From: Haloarchaeobius sp. HME9146
GTDB taxonomy: Archaea > Halobacteriota > Halobacteria > Halobacteriales > Natrialbaceae
Assembly: GCF_025399835.1 (NCBI RefSeq)
Contig: NZ_JAODVR010000001.1
Coordinates: 1,054,001-1,118,000, forward strand
Length of the DNA: 64,000 bases
Direction of reading: 5' to 3'
A program made the translations under genes and the position numbers. Positions 24,052-33,104 of the stretch are shown in pieces. The notes beneath the pieces were generated by a model that had not been told where the DNA came from, did not search any database, and saw only the letters and a program-made list of their open reading frames with translations. The stretch's first letter is position 1. Each line of letters begins with the position of its first letter.

Positions 24052-25047
24052 ATGCAAACCCACCTGCTCGACGGTGACGACGTACAGCAGTACTCCCCCA
24101 TGACAGCCCTCGTCTCGGCCATCGAGGACGCCTTTGCGGCCTACGAGACCGGCGACGCCCAGATGCCCCCGAAGTCCTACATCGACCTGCCGCAGTACAA
24201 CGGTGACTTCCGGTCGATGCCCGCCTACATGGACGCGGGCGACTGGGACGCCGCCGGCATCAAGTGGGTCAACGTCCACCCCGACAACCCCAGCGAGTTC
24301 GACCTCCCGACCGTGATGGGGACGATGATCTACTCCGACCCCGAGACTGGCTTCCCGCTAGCAATCATGGACGGCACCGAACTCACCATGCGCCGCACCG
24401 GCGCGGCCGCCGCGGTCGCGACCGACCACCTCGCCGTCGAGGACGCGTCCTCGCTCGGTATCGTCGGCGCTGGCGTCCAGTCCTACACCCAGGTCGAGGC
24501 CATCGCCGCGGTCCGCGACATCGAGGAGGTCGTCGTCAGCGACCTCGACGAGGCCCGCGTCGCCGCCTTCATCGACGCCTTCGAGGACGAGTTCGACGTG
24601 CGCGAGGGCTCCATCGCGGAGGCCGCCTCCTGCGACGTGCTCTCGACGGTGACGCCGGTCGAATCGCCCATCGTCTCCGCCGAGGACCTCGGCGAGCACA
24701 CCCACGTGAACGCGATGGGTGCCGACGCCGAGGGCAAGCACGAACTCGCCGACGAGGTGCTCCTGAACGCGAAGCTCGTCATCGACGACTACGACCAGAC
24801 CACCCACTCCGGCGAGATCAACGTCCCGTTCCACGAGGGCGTGCTGGGCGACGACGACATCGACGGCCAGATCGGCGAGATCGTCACGGGCAAGATTGAC
24901 GGGCGAACTCCCGAGGACGGCGTGACCGTCTTCGACTCGACCGGCCTCGCAATCCAGGACGTCGCCGCCGCACACGTCGTCTACGAGGCGGCGAGCGCCG
25001 AGGACGAGGAGACGCAGACCCCGTCGCTCATCACGGCCGGGCAGTAA
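24052..25047 (+). CDS. ornithine cyclodeaminase / alanine dehydrogenase family protein
   Basis: A 331-residue member of the mu-crystallin/ornithine cyclodeaminase family. It contains the Rossmann nucleotide loop GIVGAGVQSYTQVEA (about residues 138-152), the N-terminal PPKSYIDLPQ segment (about 42-51) with a family Lys, and the LTMRRTGAAAAVATDHLA helix (about 109-126). Archaeal members include NAD-dependent alanine dehydrogenases (as in Archaeoglobus) and pyrroline reductases, so alanine/pyruvate or cyclic imino-acid chemistry is plausible; the substrate is not decided by sequence. It stands alone with a likely leaderless promoter. Confidence 0.88.
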   Translation: MQTHLLDGDDVQQYSPMTALVSAIEDAFAAYETGDAQMPPKSYIDLPQYNGDFRSMPAYMDAGDWDAAGIKWVNVHPDNPSEFDLPTVMGTMIYSDPETGFPLAIMDGTELTMRRTGAAAAVATDHLAVEDASSLGIVGAGVQSYTQVEAIAAVRDIEEVVVSDLDEARVAAFIDAFEDEFDVREGSIAEAASCDVLSTVTPVESPIVSAEDLGEHTHVNAMGADAEGKHELADEVLLNAKLVIDDYDQTTHSGEINVPFHEGVLGDDDIDGQIGEIVTGKIDGRTPEDGVTVFDSTGLAIQDVAAAHVVYEAASAEDEETQTPSLITAGQ

Positions 25048-25133
25048 TCGAAGTAGCCGACCCATCTCGCCCAGTCGATTGATGCGCCTCCGGGCCGAAC
25101 CGATGCCACAGCCGGCGACATCGGCAGACACAC

Positions 25134-25865
25134 ATGACGATACTCATACTCAAGCGGACCGGGTTGGCGATGACGGTCCTGGCGCGATGGGAGGACGGCG
25201 AGTGGCTCGACACGCCGGACGACGAGCCGTTCCGATACGCGGACGATTCCTATTTCGACCGGTTCTCCGAGGAGATGATGCTCTCTCACTTCGACGGCCC
25301 CGACCTCTTCGCGACGACCGTGGCGGCCTTCCGCGGGGAGGACACCGCCGTCGGAACGGTCGTCGAACCGTTCGGGGACTCGACCCACGCCAGAATCGTG
25401 TCCGCGCTTCGACCGAAGGGCGACGAAGTAGTCTCCTCCGCGTGGCTGAGAGAGGAGCTCGAAGACGACGATGACGCTGTCCACGATGCAGTCGTCGACC
25501 TGATAGAGTGGGGCGAGTTGGAACTCGTCGCACAGAAGAGCGGCGCGGGCCGAGTTGTCCTGAACGAGTCCGTCGCAGACCCGAACCACTTGCCGGACGG
25601 GGTGGCGGACGCCGTCTGGCTGGCGTACGTCTCGAAGGGGAAAGACAAACGCTATGCGATGCGAGTGTTCGACTCGAAGTCCGCCGCATTCGAGCACTTC
25701 AGGGCGGTCAAGCGTCTTCTCCCGGACGAGTTCGAGCGTGTCAGGTCGGTCAAGGGTGTCTGGACCGCGGCGACCACCGACTTCGGCGGCTGGGAAGACC
25801 ACACAGCCGTGGTCCGTTGCGAAGCCGTCCAGAGTGGAGTGAGTGATAGTTCGGACAGAGCCTGA
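25134..25865 (+). CDS. protein of unknown function
   Basis: A 243-residue acidic soluble protein. I do not recognise a family. An N-terminal domain (about 1-110) is followed by a segment ARIVSALRPKGDEVVSSAWLREEL with possible winged-helix character, where DDAVHDAVVDLIEWGELELVAQ would be the recognition and wing parts. A C-terminal stretch contains WLAYVSKGKDKRYAMRV. A second ATG at 25170 would shorten it by 12 residues; no TATA box or Shine-Dalgarno site decides between them. It is not obviously linked to its neighbours. Confidence 0.65.
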   Translation: MTILILKRTGLAMTVLARWEDGEWLDTPDDEPFRYADDSYFDRFSEEMMLSHFDGPDLFATTVAAFRGEDTAVGTVVEPFGDSTHARIVSALRPKGDEVVSSAWLREELEDDDDAVHDAVVDLIEWGELELVAQKSGAGRVVLNESVADPNHLPDGVADAVWLAYVSKGKDKRYAMRVFDSKSAAFEHFRAVKRLLPDEFERVRSVKGVWTAATTDFGGWEDHTAVVRCEAVQSGVSDSSDRA

Positions 25866-25968
25866 GCCTGCCAGAGCCGGCCAGAGCCCGCCAGTCGCCA
25901 CCCCGGAAACGACGGATATCGGCACTATATCGCCCGTTTTTGCCTGTCCGTCCAGTAGCCCGAGACAC

Positions 25969-26778
25969 ATGAGTCGCCTCGCGTCCGCGAAGGAGTTCGT
26001 CACCACGGTCGTCGACGAGATACGAGCGAAGAACGTCACCTTCCTGGCGGGGGGGATCGCGTACAACGCCTTCGTCTCGATGGTCCCGCTGTTCCTGTTC
26101 GCGGTGTTCGCGCTCTCCCTCATCGGGGGTGGCGTCCGGAACCAGGTCCTCACGCTTCTCACGCAGACCGTCTCCGAGACCATCGGGACGCTGGTCGAGG
26201 AGATACTCAGAAGGCGGGCGGACGGAGGGATGGGCTCCTCCGTGGTCGGGTCGCTGATACTGGTCTGGGGGGCGCTGAAGGTGTTCCGGGGCCTCGACAC
26301 CGCCTTCGCGCAGATATACGAGGTCGACGCCGACACGTCCTTCCTCGACCAGCTCCGTGACGGACTCGTCGTCCTCGTCTCGCTCGTGCTCTCGATTGCG
26401 GCACTCGTCGCCGCCACGAGCGCGTTCGCTGCCTTCGCCGGCGTGGTTCCCTACCTCGGGGTGTTCCTCCCGGTCGTCCTCGCGGCGGGGCTCGTGCTCG
26501 CGTTCTTCCCGATGTACTACGTCTTCCCCGACGCCGACGTGACGGTCCGAGAGGTCCTGCCGGGCGTGCTCTTCGCGGCGGTCGGCTGGGCGCTCCTGCA
26601 GGGGCTCTTCCAGGTGTACGTCGCCGCGTCGACCGGTGACCAGGCCGTCGGCATCTTCACGGGCATCATGCTGTTGCTCACGTGGCTGTACTTCTCCGGC
26701 GTCGTGATGCTCGTCGGTGTCGTCATCAATGCGGTGCGGGGTGGCTACGCCGGCCGCGGTCGCTCGGTCGGGTCGTAG
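25969..26778 (+). CDS. YihY/BrkB family membrane protein
   Basis: A 269-residue inner-membrane protein with about six hydrophobic helices. The N-terminal FLAGGIAYNAFVSMVPLFLF segment (residues 21-40) and the C-terminal GIMLLLTWLYFSGVVMLVGVVINA stretch are family landmarks. The family was once called ribonuclease BN, but its members are membrane proteins of uncertain, possibly transport, role. The frame opens earlier at 25843; the ATG at 25969 precedes the typical short cytoplasmic N-terminus. It is convergent with the surface-protein gene, the stops lying 31 bases apart. Confidence 0.9.
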   Translation: MSRLASAKEFVTTVVDEIRAKNVTFLAGGIAYNAFVSMVPLFLFAVFALSLIGGGVRNQVLTLLTQTVSETIGTLVEEILRRRADGGMGSSVVGSLILVWGALKVFRGLDTAFAQIYEVDADTSFLDQLRDGLVVLVSLVLSIAALVAATSAFAAFAGVVPYLGVFLPVVLAAGLVLAFFPMYYVFPDADVTVREVLPGVLFAAVGWALLQGLFQVYVAASTGDQAVGIFTGIMLLLTWLYFSGVVMLVGVVINAVRGGYAGRGRSVGS

Positions 26779-26809
26779 GCCACGGGCGCGGCTGGGCGCC
26801 CGTCGTCAC

Positions 26810-28912
26810 TCATTCCTCGTCCGCGAACCGCCGCCAGAGGCCGACGGCTGCAGCGGCGAGAGCGGCGAGACCGCCCATGAGCATCCCAGCCGGGGAGGAC
26901 AACTGCGTCGCCGCGTAGTTCAGTGGATTCGTGCCCGGCGTGCCACCGCTGGCCGCGGCACCCGCGCCGGTGGTGCCCGTCCCGGTTCCCGAACCGGACG
27001 CGGTGGTGGTCACCGCGGTCGTCCCGCTCGTCGTTCCGGTGGTGGTCGTTCCGGTGCCACCGGTACCGCTGCCCGTGGTCTTCCCTCCAGTGCTGGTTCC
27101 ACCGGTGGTCTTCCCTCCAGTGCTGGTCCCGGGGTCTGCCGTAGTGGTGCCAGCGTCGGCGGTAGTAGTGGTGGTGCCGGCGTCGGTAGTCGTGGTGGTG
27201 GTGCCGGCGTCGGTGGTAGTGGTGGTGGTACCGGCGTCGGTAGTCGTGGTGGTGGTGCCGGCGTCGGTGGTAGTGGTGCCCGATTCAGTGGTGGTGGTAC
27301 CGGACTCGGTAGTCGTGGTGCCCGATTCAGTGGTCGTCGTCCCCTGTTCGGTAGTCGTGGTGCCTGACTCAGTGGTCGTCGTCCCCGGCTCGGTAGTCGT
27401 GGTGCCGGACTCAGTGGTAGTGGTACCGGAGTCGGTGGTCGTCGTCCCCTGCTCGGTCGTCGTCGTCCCCGATTCGGTAGTCGTGGTGCCCGAATCAGTG
27501 GTGGTGGTGGTACCGGAGTCGGTGGTCGTCGTGCCCTGTTCGGTCGTGGTAGTACCGGACTCAGTAGTCGTCGTCCCCTGCTCGGTCGTGGTACCCGAAT
27601 CGGTCGTGGGTTCCTGCGTCGTGGTGGTTCCCTCCCAGTCCTCTTCCGAGTCGGTGGTTCCCTCGGGCTCCTGGCCGATTTCGCCGGTGTCTGGGTCCTC
27701 CGACCAGTCCATGTTGTGCCGGCACTGCTCCGCGAGGAAGCGGATGCCGACGTGGCAGGAGTCGGTCTGGGTGACGTTCACCGACTTGGTGACGTCCAGG
27801 CCGTCGACGATGTCCATGTAGCCTCGCTGGCGGAGTTCGTCGTTGAACGTCAGGCCGAGGCGGCCGTCCTGGTCGGTGACCGGATTCCCCTCGACCAGGA
27901 CGTTCTTGATGGGGAGGTCGGTGAAGCCGAGGCGGCCCGGCTCGTCGAACTCCTTGCACGGGAGGAACCAGTTCATCACGTAGCAGTGGACGCCAGGGGT
28001 GAAACACCACTGCTTGGGGGTCTCGTCTTCGGTCACGGGCGAGACCGGCGGGATGACGACCCGGCCGTCCCCGGTCGGCCCGAACTGTTCGAGCCAACCG
28101 GACATCGACCCGGCGTAGAGGATGTCGCCGTCCTCGGTCGCGAGACCGAAGGGGTTCGTGTCGCCGTCGTCGTCCGCGTCGGTGGCGAGGTTGTCGCAGT
28201 CGGGGTCGGTCGAGACCACGACGTACAGGTAATCACAGAGCTCGCCGAGGAGGTCGGTGAGGTCACCTGCGGCCTTCTCCGGCTCGATGCGTTTCTTCTC
28301 CTCGCTCCGGGGCAGGGGGTCGCCGTTGCTGTCCTCGCGGACCAGTTCGGCGAAGACGAACGCCGGGTTGCCACAGACGTGCACGCTGAACGTGGTCTCT
28401 CCCTCGTCGTACGGTTTCACGTCGACCAGGTCGATGAACATCCCCCGTGGGCCGTCGATGAAGCCCGGGTGATACACGCCGGGTGCCTCCGCGGTCCCGC
28501 TCTGTTCCGTCTCGAAGTCGTCGGGCAGCAGGGCCGAGATGTCCCTCGCGTCCGGGAGCTCGCAGACGTCGGCGAACACGTCGGTGCTCCCGGTGACGAG
28601 GTTCCCCCACATCTCGTGGGAGGGCGCCTCGCCGGTCGCGACCGACCGAATCGCCGGGGCAGCGGCAATCTCGTACGTCTTCGAGGTCCCGGCGACGAGC
28701 GCGGGTGGCACCTCCCGCTTGAGCTCGTATCTGTCCCAGGGTTTGTACGTCGAGCGATAGTCGAGTAGCAGGTCGACCCGGCCGCTCTGGTACCAGCCCT
28801 CGATCGCCTCGCTGTCCCTGAAGAATGCGGTGGTGCCGAGACCTGTCCCTGCCCCGGCCACACCGACCACTCCCAACCCTGCCAATACCCGTCGCCGTGA
28901 AAGTTGTGTCAT
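26810..28912 (-). CDS. SipW-type exported surface protein with Thr-rich stalk and C-terminal anchor
   Basis: A 700-residue cell-surface protein. The signal SRRRVLAGLGVVGVAGAGTGLG (residues 5-26), followed by TTAFF-D, has the look of SipW-dependent haloarchaeal precursors. Residues about 35-420 form a Cys-containing globular part with Asp-rich stretches that may bind calcium. Residues about 425-600 are a GTTTTESG/EQG/DAG repeat stalk, likely heavily O-glycosylated. The end is one membrane helix (about 670-690) with positive residues (WRRF) and an acidic tip, as in anchored S-layer or archaellum-like proteins. I see no enzymatic motif. A TATA-like sequence (ttattattg on this strand) lies about 50 bases upstream of the start. 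Confidence 0.84.
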   Translation of the reverse strand: MTQLSRRRVLAGLGVVGVAGAGTGLGTTAFFRDSEAIEGWYQSGRVDLLLDYRSTYKPWDRYELKREVPPALVAGTSKTYEIAAAPAIRSVATGEAPSHEMWGNLVTGSTDVFADVCELPDARDISALLPDDFETEQSGTAEAPGVYHPGFIDGPRGMFIDLVDVKPYDEGETTFSVHVCGNPAFVFAELVREDSNGDPLPRSEEKKRIEPEKAAGDLTDLLGELCDYLYVVVSTDPDCDNLATDADDDGDTNPFGLATEDGDILYAGSMSGWLEQFGPTGDGRVVIPPVSPVTEDETPKQWCFTPGVHCYVMNWFLPCKEFDEPGRLGFTDLPIKNVLVEGNPVTDQDGRLGLTFNDELRQRGYMDIVDGLDVTKSVNVTQTDSCHVGIRFLAEQCRHNMDWSEDPDTGEIGQEPEGTTDSEEDWEGTTTTQEPTTDSGTTTEQGTTTTESGTTTTEQGTTTTDSGTTTTTDSGTTTTESGTTTTEQGTTTTDSGTTTTESGTTTTEPGTTTTESGTTTTEQGTTTTESGTTTTESGTTTTESGTTTTDAGTTTTTTDAGTTTTTTDAGTTTTTTDAGTTTTTADAGTTTADPGTSTGGKTTGGTSTGGKTTGSGTGGTGTTTTGTTSGTTAVTTTASGSGTGTGTTGAGAAASGGTPGTNPLNYAATQLSSPAGMLMGGLAALAAAAVGLWRRFADEE
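27139..27640 (-). repeat. Thr-rich tandem coding repeat
   Basis: Units of 24-27 bases encode GTTTTESG, GTTTTEQG and GTTTTDAG-type octapeptides and nonapeptides about twenty times. Third-position differences between units show that they are diverged rather than freshly copied. They form the stalk of the surface protein. With no unique spacers between units, they are not a CRISPR array. Confidence 0.9.
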
Positions 28913-29426
28913 TCGAGTCTCTCCCCCCTTAGCTGCCCCGCGGTCATGGCATCTATCAATAATAAGGGGAGAAGACAGGTTACCTATGGTGCGCTTCGAT
29001 GGCCGAAACGATTCGTTCGAGCGCCCGTACGCAGACCGTACGCCGGTCCGGGGCCGGGCGGGAACCGGCAGGAAACGGGAGTACGCGCTGGTATGGCGTC
29101 ATTACCAGGCCTTTGAACAGTCACGACCGCAGACCCGTCGCCACCTCGCCGGGAAACTGGCGACTCGCGCGACCATGGCACATTCTGGGTGGGTACGGTT
29201 TCCGTCTTCCTCGACGCTGCGCTCGTGACTGGTGGGCCTCACGCTGTTGCGTGAGCTTTCGTCTCACCAGGTCTGGGACCGGCACTATCGAGTTCGACGG
29301 GCGCACTCGGAGAAGCAGGTAAGTATCCATTCTCTGCCTTGGTTAGAGTGGGCTCTAACAGGGCTCTACTGTCCAATATCTGCTCTGTTCGTCTAGAGTT
29401 ATCATCTAGCAGCACTATAGTTATAC
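28913..29426. other. 514-base gap between the surface protein and the halolysin-type protease
   Basis: This divergent gap holds a TATA-like ttattattg on the minus strand near 28957-28967 for the surface protein and TATA-like sequences near 29396-29425 for the protease. Between them lies a stem-loop element at 29229-29270. I see no convincing coding frame; the open frames are Arg/Ser-rich shadows. Confidence 0.5.
29229..29270. other. two-tier stem-loop of unknown role
   Basis: An inner hairpin ctcacgc-tgtt-gcgtgag (29238-29255, seven perfect pairs, four-base loop) is enclosed by a second stem ctggtg/caccag (29229-29234 with 29265-29270). It could be part of a small RNA or a terminator. Its place in the middle of a divergent gap does not suit a terminator for either neighbour. 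Confidence 0.3.
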
Positions 29427-31304
29427 ATGGATTCATCGTTAGTCAGCCGGAGAGACATCCTACGAGGAGTGAGCGTCGCAGGAGTCGGCCTCGCCGGGAT
29501 GACCGGAGTTGTAACTGCACAACCGACTGGCGAGTACATCGTCGTCTGCCGGTCGTCGGCTGGTGTTCGCGCCGCGCAACGCCGGGCCAGCCATGTGCGC
29601 CACGCAGCAGTGGGGATGGGCCGGTTCGGGACCGCGGTCGTCGGGCGGTTCCCCGAGCAGGCACTCGCGGGTCTCGCCCGCCACCCCGGCGTGCGCTACG
29701 TCGCACCTGATGCCGAGGTTCACGCGGTCGGCGAGGTCACACCGTGGGGTATCGACGCCATCGGTGCGACCGCCGCGCACGACGCAGGGAAAACGGGTGT
29801 CGGGTCGCACGTGGCGATCCTCGACACCGGTATCGACCCGGACCACCAGGACCTCCAGGCGAACCTCGGCGAGGGCGTCAACTACTCCGACGACCCCGAC
29901 GGCGACGGGAACGGACACGGGACGCACGTTTCCGGGACGGTCGCCGCCGTGATGAACAACGGTCTCGACGTGGTCGGTGTGGCTCCCTCGGCCACGCTCC
30001 ACGCCGTGAAGGTCCTCGGTGACAGCGGGAGCGGGTCGTTCTCGGACATCATCGCGGGCATCGACTGGGTCACCGGCAAGGCAGCGACCGACTGGGGCGC
30101 GCACACGACGGTCATCAACATGAGCCTGGGCGCGAAGCTGCACCCCCGGAGATTGTACGCGAGCACCATCCAGGCGATCTGCGAATCGTGTCAGTCCGCC
30201 TGGGAGGCGGGCGTGGTGGTCGTCGCGGCCGCCGGCAACGACGACGACGACGCGGACAAGCACTATCCCTCCGCCTGCGACAGCGTCATCGCCGTCGCGG
30301 CGACCGACTCGAACAACCAGCGGGCCTGGTTCTCGAACTACGGGAGCACGGTCGAACTCGCCGGCCCTGGTGTTGGCGTCCTCTCGACGGTTCCCCCGGA
30401 GCTCAACGACGGCAAGACGACCGCGTCGTACTCCGGCACGTCGATGGCGAGTCCACACGTCGCCGGGGCCGCCGCACAGCTGCTCGCGACCGGCGCGTAC
30501 ACAAACGCCAGCGCCCGCCAGCGACTCCGTGACACCGCGACGGACCTGGGTAGCGCCGGCTGGGACCAGTACTACGGATACGGGCTGGTGAACGTCGCCG
30601 ACGCGCTCGGGTTGGGTGACGGTGGCGGCGGTGGCGAGGACAGCACCGGGCCGACGTTCGATGCCGGGCCGACCGCGACGGACACGGTCGACGACGACGG
30701 GACGACCGGTGACTTCGCCGTCGATGCCGGCGATACGGTCAGGGTCGAAGCGACCGTCTCCGACGCCAGTGGAGTGGCATCGGTCGTAGCCGACGCGAGC
30801 GCGTTCGGCGGGCCGGGCTCTCTCGACATGATCGACGACGGAACCGGGACCTACGCCGGGGAGTTCGTCGTCGGCGCAACTGGGTCGGTTACGGTCGCGG
30901 TCGGCGAGAGTGCGACCATCCCCGTGACGGCCACCGACGCGTCGGCCGGCGCGAACACGACGACGGCACAGACCAACGCGTTGACCGTCGAGGACAACAG
31001 CGGTGGCGGCGGAACCGGTGACCCGACCGTCAGCATCGGTCAGGTCTGGAACGAGAACACGAAGAACCCCCACGCGCAACTGCGGGTCGAGTACTACTCG
31101 GAGAACGCGGCGTTCGTCGAACTGACCGTGACGCGGGACGATACGGGCGAGACGAAGAGTTGGACCGACACGGCCCCCACCAGCGGCCAGACCGAGACGA
31201 GTCCATCCGGCGTCTTCGACTTCCACAAGGGCCAGGGCAGCTCGTACACGGTGGCGGCCAGCACCGACGGCAGTGGTAGCGACACCGTCACCTTCCAGTC
31301 GTAG
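29427..31304 (+). CDS. Tat-exported S8 halolysin-type serine protease
   Basis: A 625-residue secreted subtilase. The Tat signal is VSRRDILRGVSVAGVG (residues 6-21), cleaved near TAQ; an inhibitor propeptide (about 35-100) follows. The catalytic residues are D133 (ILDTG), H164 (GHGTH), oxyanion N271 (AAGN) and S339 (SGTSMASP), spaced as in classical subtilisins with no insertion. The C-terminus has two beta modules: an FN3/Big-like stretch (about 410-530) and a final domain of about 90 residues, both joined by Gly-rich linkers. It differs from the array proteases at 11-18 kb and lacks their shared module. It probably degrades extracellular protein. Confidence 0.93.
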   Translation: MDSSLVSRRDILRGVSVAGVGLAGMTGVVTAQPTGEYIVVCRSSAGVRAAQRRASHVRHAAVGMGRFGTAVVGRFPEQALAGLARHPGVRYVAPDAEVHAVGEVTPWGIDAIGATAAHDAGKTGVGSHVAILDTGIDPDHQDLQANLGEGVNYSDDPDGDGNGHGTHVSGTVAAVMNNGLDVVGVAPSATLHAVKVLGDSGSGSFSDIIAGIDWVTGKAATDWGAHTTVINMSLGAKLHPRRLYASTIQAICESCQSAWEAGVVVVAAAGNDDDDADKHYPSACDSVIAVAATDSNNQRAWFSNYGSTVELAGPGVGVLSTVPPELNDGKTTASYSGTSMASPHVAGAAAQLLATGAYTNASARQRLRDTATDLGSAGWDQYYGYGLVNVADALGLGDGGGGGEDSTGPTFDAGPTATDTVDDDGTTGDFAVDAGDTVRVEATVSDASGVASVVADASAFGGPGSLDMIDDGTGTYAGEFVVGATGSVTVAVGESATIPVTATDASAGANTTTAQTNALTVEDNSGGGGTGDPTVSIGQVWNENTKNPHAQLRVEYYSENAAFVELTVTRDDTGETKSWTDTAPTSGQTETSPSGVFDFHKGQGSSYTVAASTDGSGSDTVTFQS

Positions 31305-31491
31305 TCGTCCTCACTCGGCCGAGGGGCGGCTGAGACCGGTGTTTCTGGCTGTCGCTGTTCGATGAATCCAATCTTCGACGATTCTGTTTTCACTGCTCAC
31401 GTCGTTCGCTGGAAGACGGACCCGACGACCCTGTTGTCGATTCTCTCTCGAATCCACGTGATACAACTTTGTGTATCCCGGAGACACAAGT

Positions 31492-32406
31492 ATGGACCTC
31501 TCTGCCCCGCCGGCAGTGCTTCTGCTCGCGTTTGCCCCGGCACTGCTGTGGGGGTTCACGCCCGTCATCGAGAAACGGGCGCTCTCCGACGGTGGGACCC
31601 CGCTCCAGGCCGCGCTCACCGTGGTCGTCGTCGACTCCGCGGTCTACCTGCTCGCCCTCCCGGTCTTCCAGCCCGACCCCTTCGCGGACCTCACGCTCGG
31701 GACCGTCGCCGTGTTCGCGGCGGCCGGCGCGGTCGGCACCGCCATGGGCCGCCTCGCGATCTTCGCCGGGAACGCCCGCGTCGGCGCGAGCATCTCCAGC
31801 GCGGCCGTCAGCGCCCGCCCGCTGTTCGCGACCGCCCTCGCGGTCGGGTTCCTCGGCGAACCACTCTCGGCCCCGACGGCGGTCGGCATCGTCGTCATCG
31901 TCGCCGGCCTCGCCGTCCTCTCGGTCTCCCGCGGTGGCGACCTCGACGGCTGGACCACCCGCGACCTGCTGGTGCCCCTCGCCGCCGCGCTCCTGTTCGC
32001 CGCCGGGAACGTCGCCCGGCGGTGGGGACTGGGCCTCGGCGAGGCGACGCCCCTCGAAGCGGTCGCCATCAACGAGTTCGCCGCCCTGGTCGCGCTGGGC
32101 GGCTACGTCCTGGCCACCGGGCGGAAGCGCGTCGCGGGCAAGCCCCGCAAAACCTACGCGGTGTTCGCCGCCAGCGGCCTCATCACCGCCGTCGCGCTGC
32201 TCTCGATGTTCACTGCACTCGCGGCCCCGGAAGGGCGAATCGCGGTGGTGGACCCCATCGTTGCGACTGCACCGCTGTTCACGGTGGTCTTCTCGTGGCT
32301 CTGGCTGGGTGGGCTGGAACGGGTCACTCGTGGAGTGGTGGCGGGTGCAGTGCTGGTGGTTGTTGGGGCGGCGCTGGTGACGGGTGGGCCGGCGTTGGTT
32401 GGGTGA
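31492..32406 (+). CDS. EamA family (drug/metabolite) transporter
   Basis: A 304-residue membrane protein with about ten helices in two repeats. Each half starts with an EamA-like signature: LLLAFAPALLWGFTPVIEKRA near residue 10 and VPLAAALLFAAGNVARRWGL near 162. Family members export amino acids, nucleotides or other metabolites; the substrate here is unknown. The frame extends upstream to a GTG at 31471, but the ATG at 31492 begins the first helix at the usual distance. Its stop sits only 2 bases from the convergent small membrane gene. Confidence 0.9.
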   Translation: MDLSAPPAVLLLAFAPALLWGFTPVIEKRALSDGGTPLQAALTVVVVDSAVYLLALPVFQPDPFADLTLGTVAVFAAAGAVGTAMGRLAIFAGNARVGASISSAAVSARPLFATALAVGFLGEPLSAPTAVGIVVIVAGLAVLSVSRGGDLDGWTTRDLLVPLAAALLFAAGNVARRWGLGLGEATPLEAVAINEFAALVALGGYVLATGRKRVAGKPRKTYAVFAASGLITAVALLSMFTALAAPEGRIAVVDPIVATAPLFTVVFSWLWLGGLERVTRGVVAGAVLVVVGAALVTGGPALVG

Positions 32407-32407
32407 G

Positions 32408-32785
32408 TCAGCCGAATAAAAATACGAGGAGGAGGTACCACAGAACCACTGGAAGGGCCATCAGAACTGCGAACTTCTTCTCCTCGTTCGGTCCTAATCC
32501 CCTCCCAACTTCAACAGCTGTTGTCCCCGAAATCAGAATAGTCACGAGAAGAATGGAGATTCCAGTGTAGAGATTTGTTTCGCCTTGGGGAATACTGGTT
32601 CTGGGTAGAAGAGCCTCGAAGCCGATTATCAGAAAAATCGGACCGAGGGCTGCCAACCCTGTCCATGCGACGAAAAGTCGGTATCTCAAACCATCTCCGT
32701 CGCGGACGCTACTAACTGCTAAGGTAACCACGAGGGCTAGGAGAGGTGCAAGAAGCGATGCGGAAGTTCCTGTAGGCTCTTGCAT
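32408..32785 (-). CDS. small four-helix membrane protein of unknown function
   Basis: A 125-residue hydrophobic protein with four predicted membrane helices (about 10-25, 39-58, 72-88 and 107-124) and a GRGLGPNEEKKF loop before the last one. I recognise no family. The gene is clearly richer in A+T than its neighbours and has many codons rare elsewhere in the window (such as aga, ata and ttg), which suggests transfer. It is 18 bases from the stop of the 38-residue zinc-finger gene upstream on the same strand, so the two may be one transcript. Confidence 0.7.
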   Translation of the reverse strand: MQEPTGTSASLLAPLLALVVTLAVSSVRDGDGLRYRLFVAWTGLAALGPIFLIIGFEALLPRTSIPQGETNLYTGISILLVTILISGTTAVEVGRGLGPNEEKKFAVLMALPVVLWYLLLVFLFG

Positions 32786-32803
32786 GATTCTGGAAGCTCT
32801 CTT

Positions 32804-32920
32804 TCAATCAATCCGATTGTAAACCGTGTGTCCACAGTTCTTGCATTTTCTCGGCTCGCTCCAGTAGCACTTCCCACATCGAGCACATTCCCAGTTCTTG
32901 AACCGGTCCAACAGTCCCAT
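32804..32920 (-). CDS. 38-residue zinc-finger microprotein
   Basis: A short frame from ATG 32920 to TGA 32804 encodes MGLLDRFKNWEC followed by a zinc-ribbon-like array: CARCGKC (C12, C15, C18) and CKNCGH (C26, C29, H31). Small one-finger proteins with two CxxC pairs are a known and abundant group in haloarchaea, with roles in stress or swarming in the cases studied. The two Cys knuckles separated by ten residues are unlikely by chance in such a short frame. It is AT-rich like the membrane gene downstream, and both lie in the segment next to tRNA-Arg. Confidence 0.72.
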   Translation of the reverse strand: MGLLDRFKNWECARCGKCYWSEPRKCKNCGHTVYNRID

Positions 32921-33033
32921 ATCCAATTACCTCAACATAGAATCATAAAACTTCTCAGCAAGGGTTGGAGAATCTTCGATATGGGTCTGTGTGAGTACTT
33001 CTCTTGGCCAGAAGGTAATTTAGAGAGAATAAA

Positions 33034-33046
33034 GGACCCGACGGGA
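33034..33046. repeat. 13-base copy of the tRNA-Arg 3' end, att-like
   Basis: The sequence ggacccgacggga is identical to positions 33106-33118, which encode the 3' end of the tRNA-Arg acceptor and T stem. The copy lies 60 bases beyond the tRNA gene on the side where integrating elements would insert. It is followed by an inverted repeat (actcccgc ... gcgggagt, about 33044-33070). It may be a short attachment-site remnant, but no integrase is present. Confidence 0.35.
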
Positions 33047-33104
33047 CTCCCGCGAGCTTGCGAGCGGGAGTCAGTCGGGGACGCGACCGAGTAAAACGAG
33101 GGAG

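Noticed and set aside
27139-27640. Possible CRISPR or satellite array
   Set aside because: The units are contiguous, coding and without unique spacers; no cas gene is present.
33044-33070. Inverted repeat as a full tRNA-associated attachment site
   Set aside because: The direct repeat is only 13 bases and no integrase is present, so only an att-like remnant is claimed.
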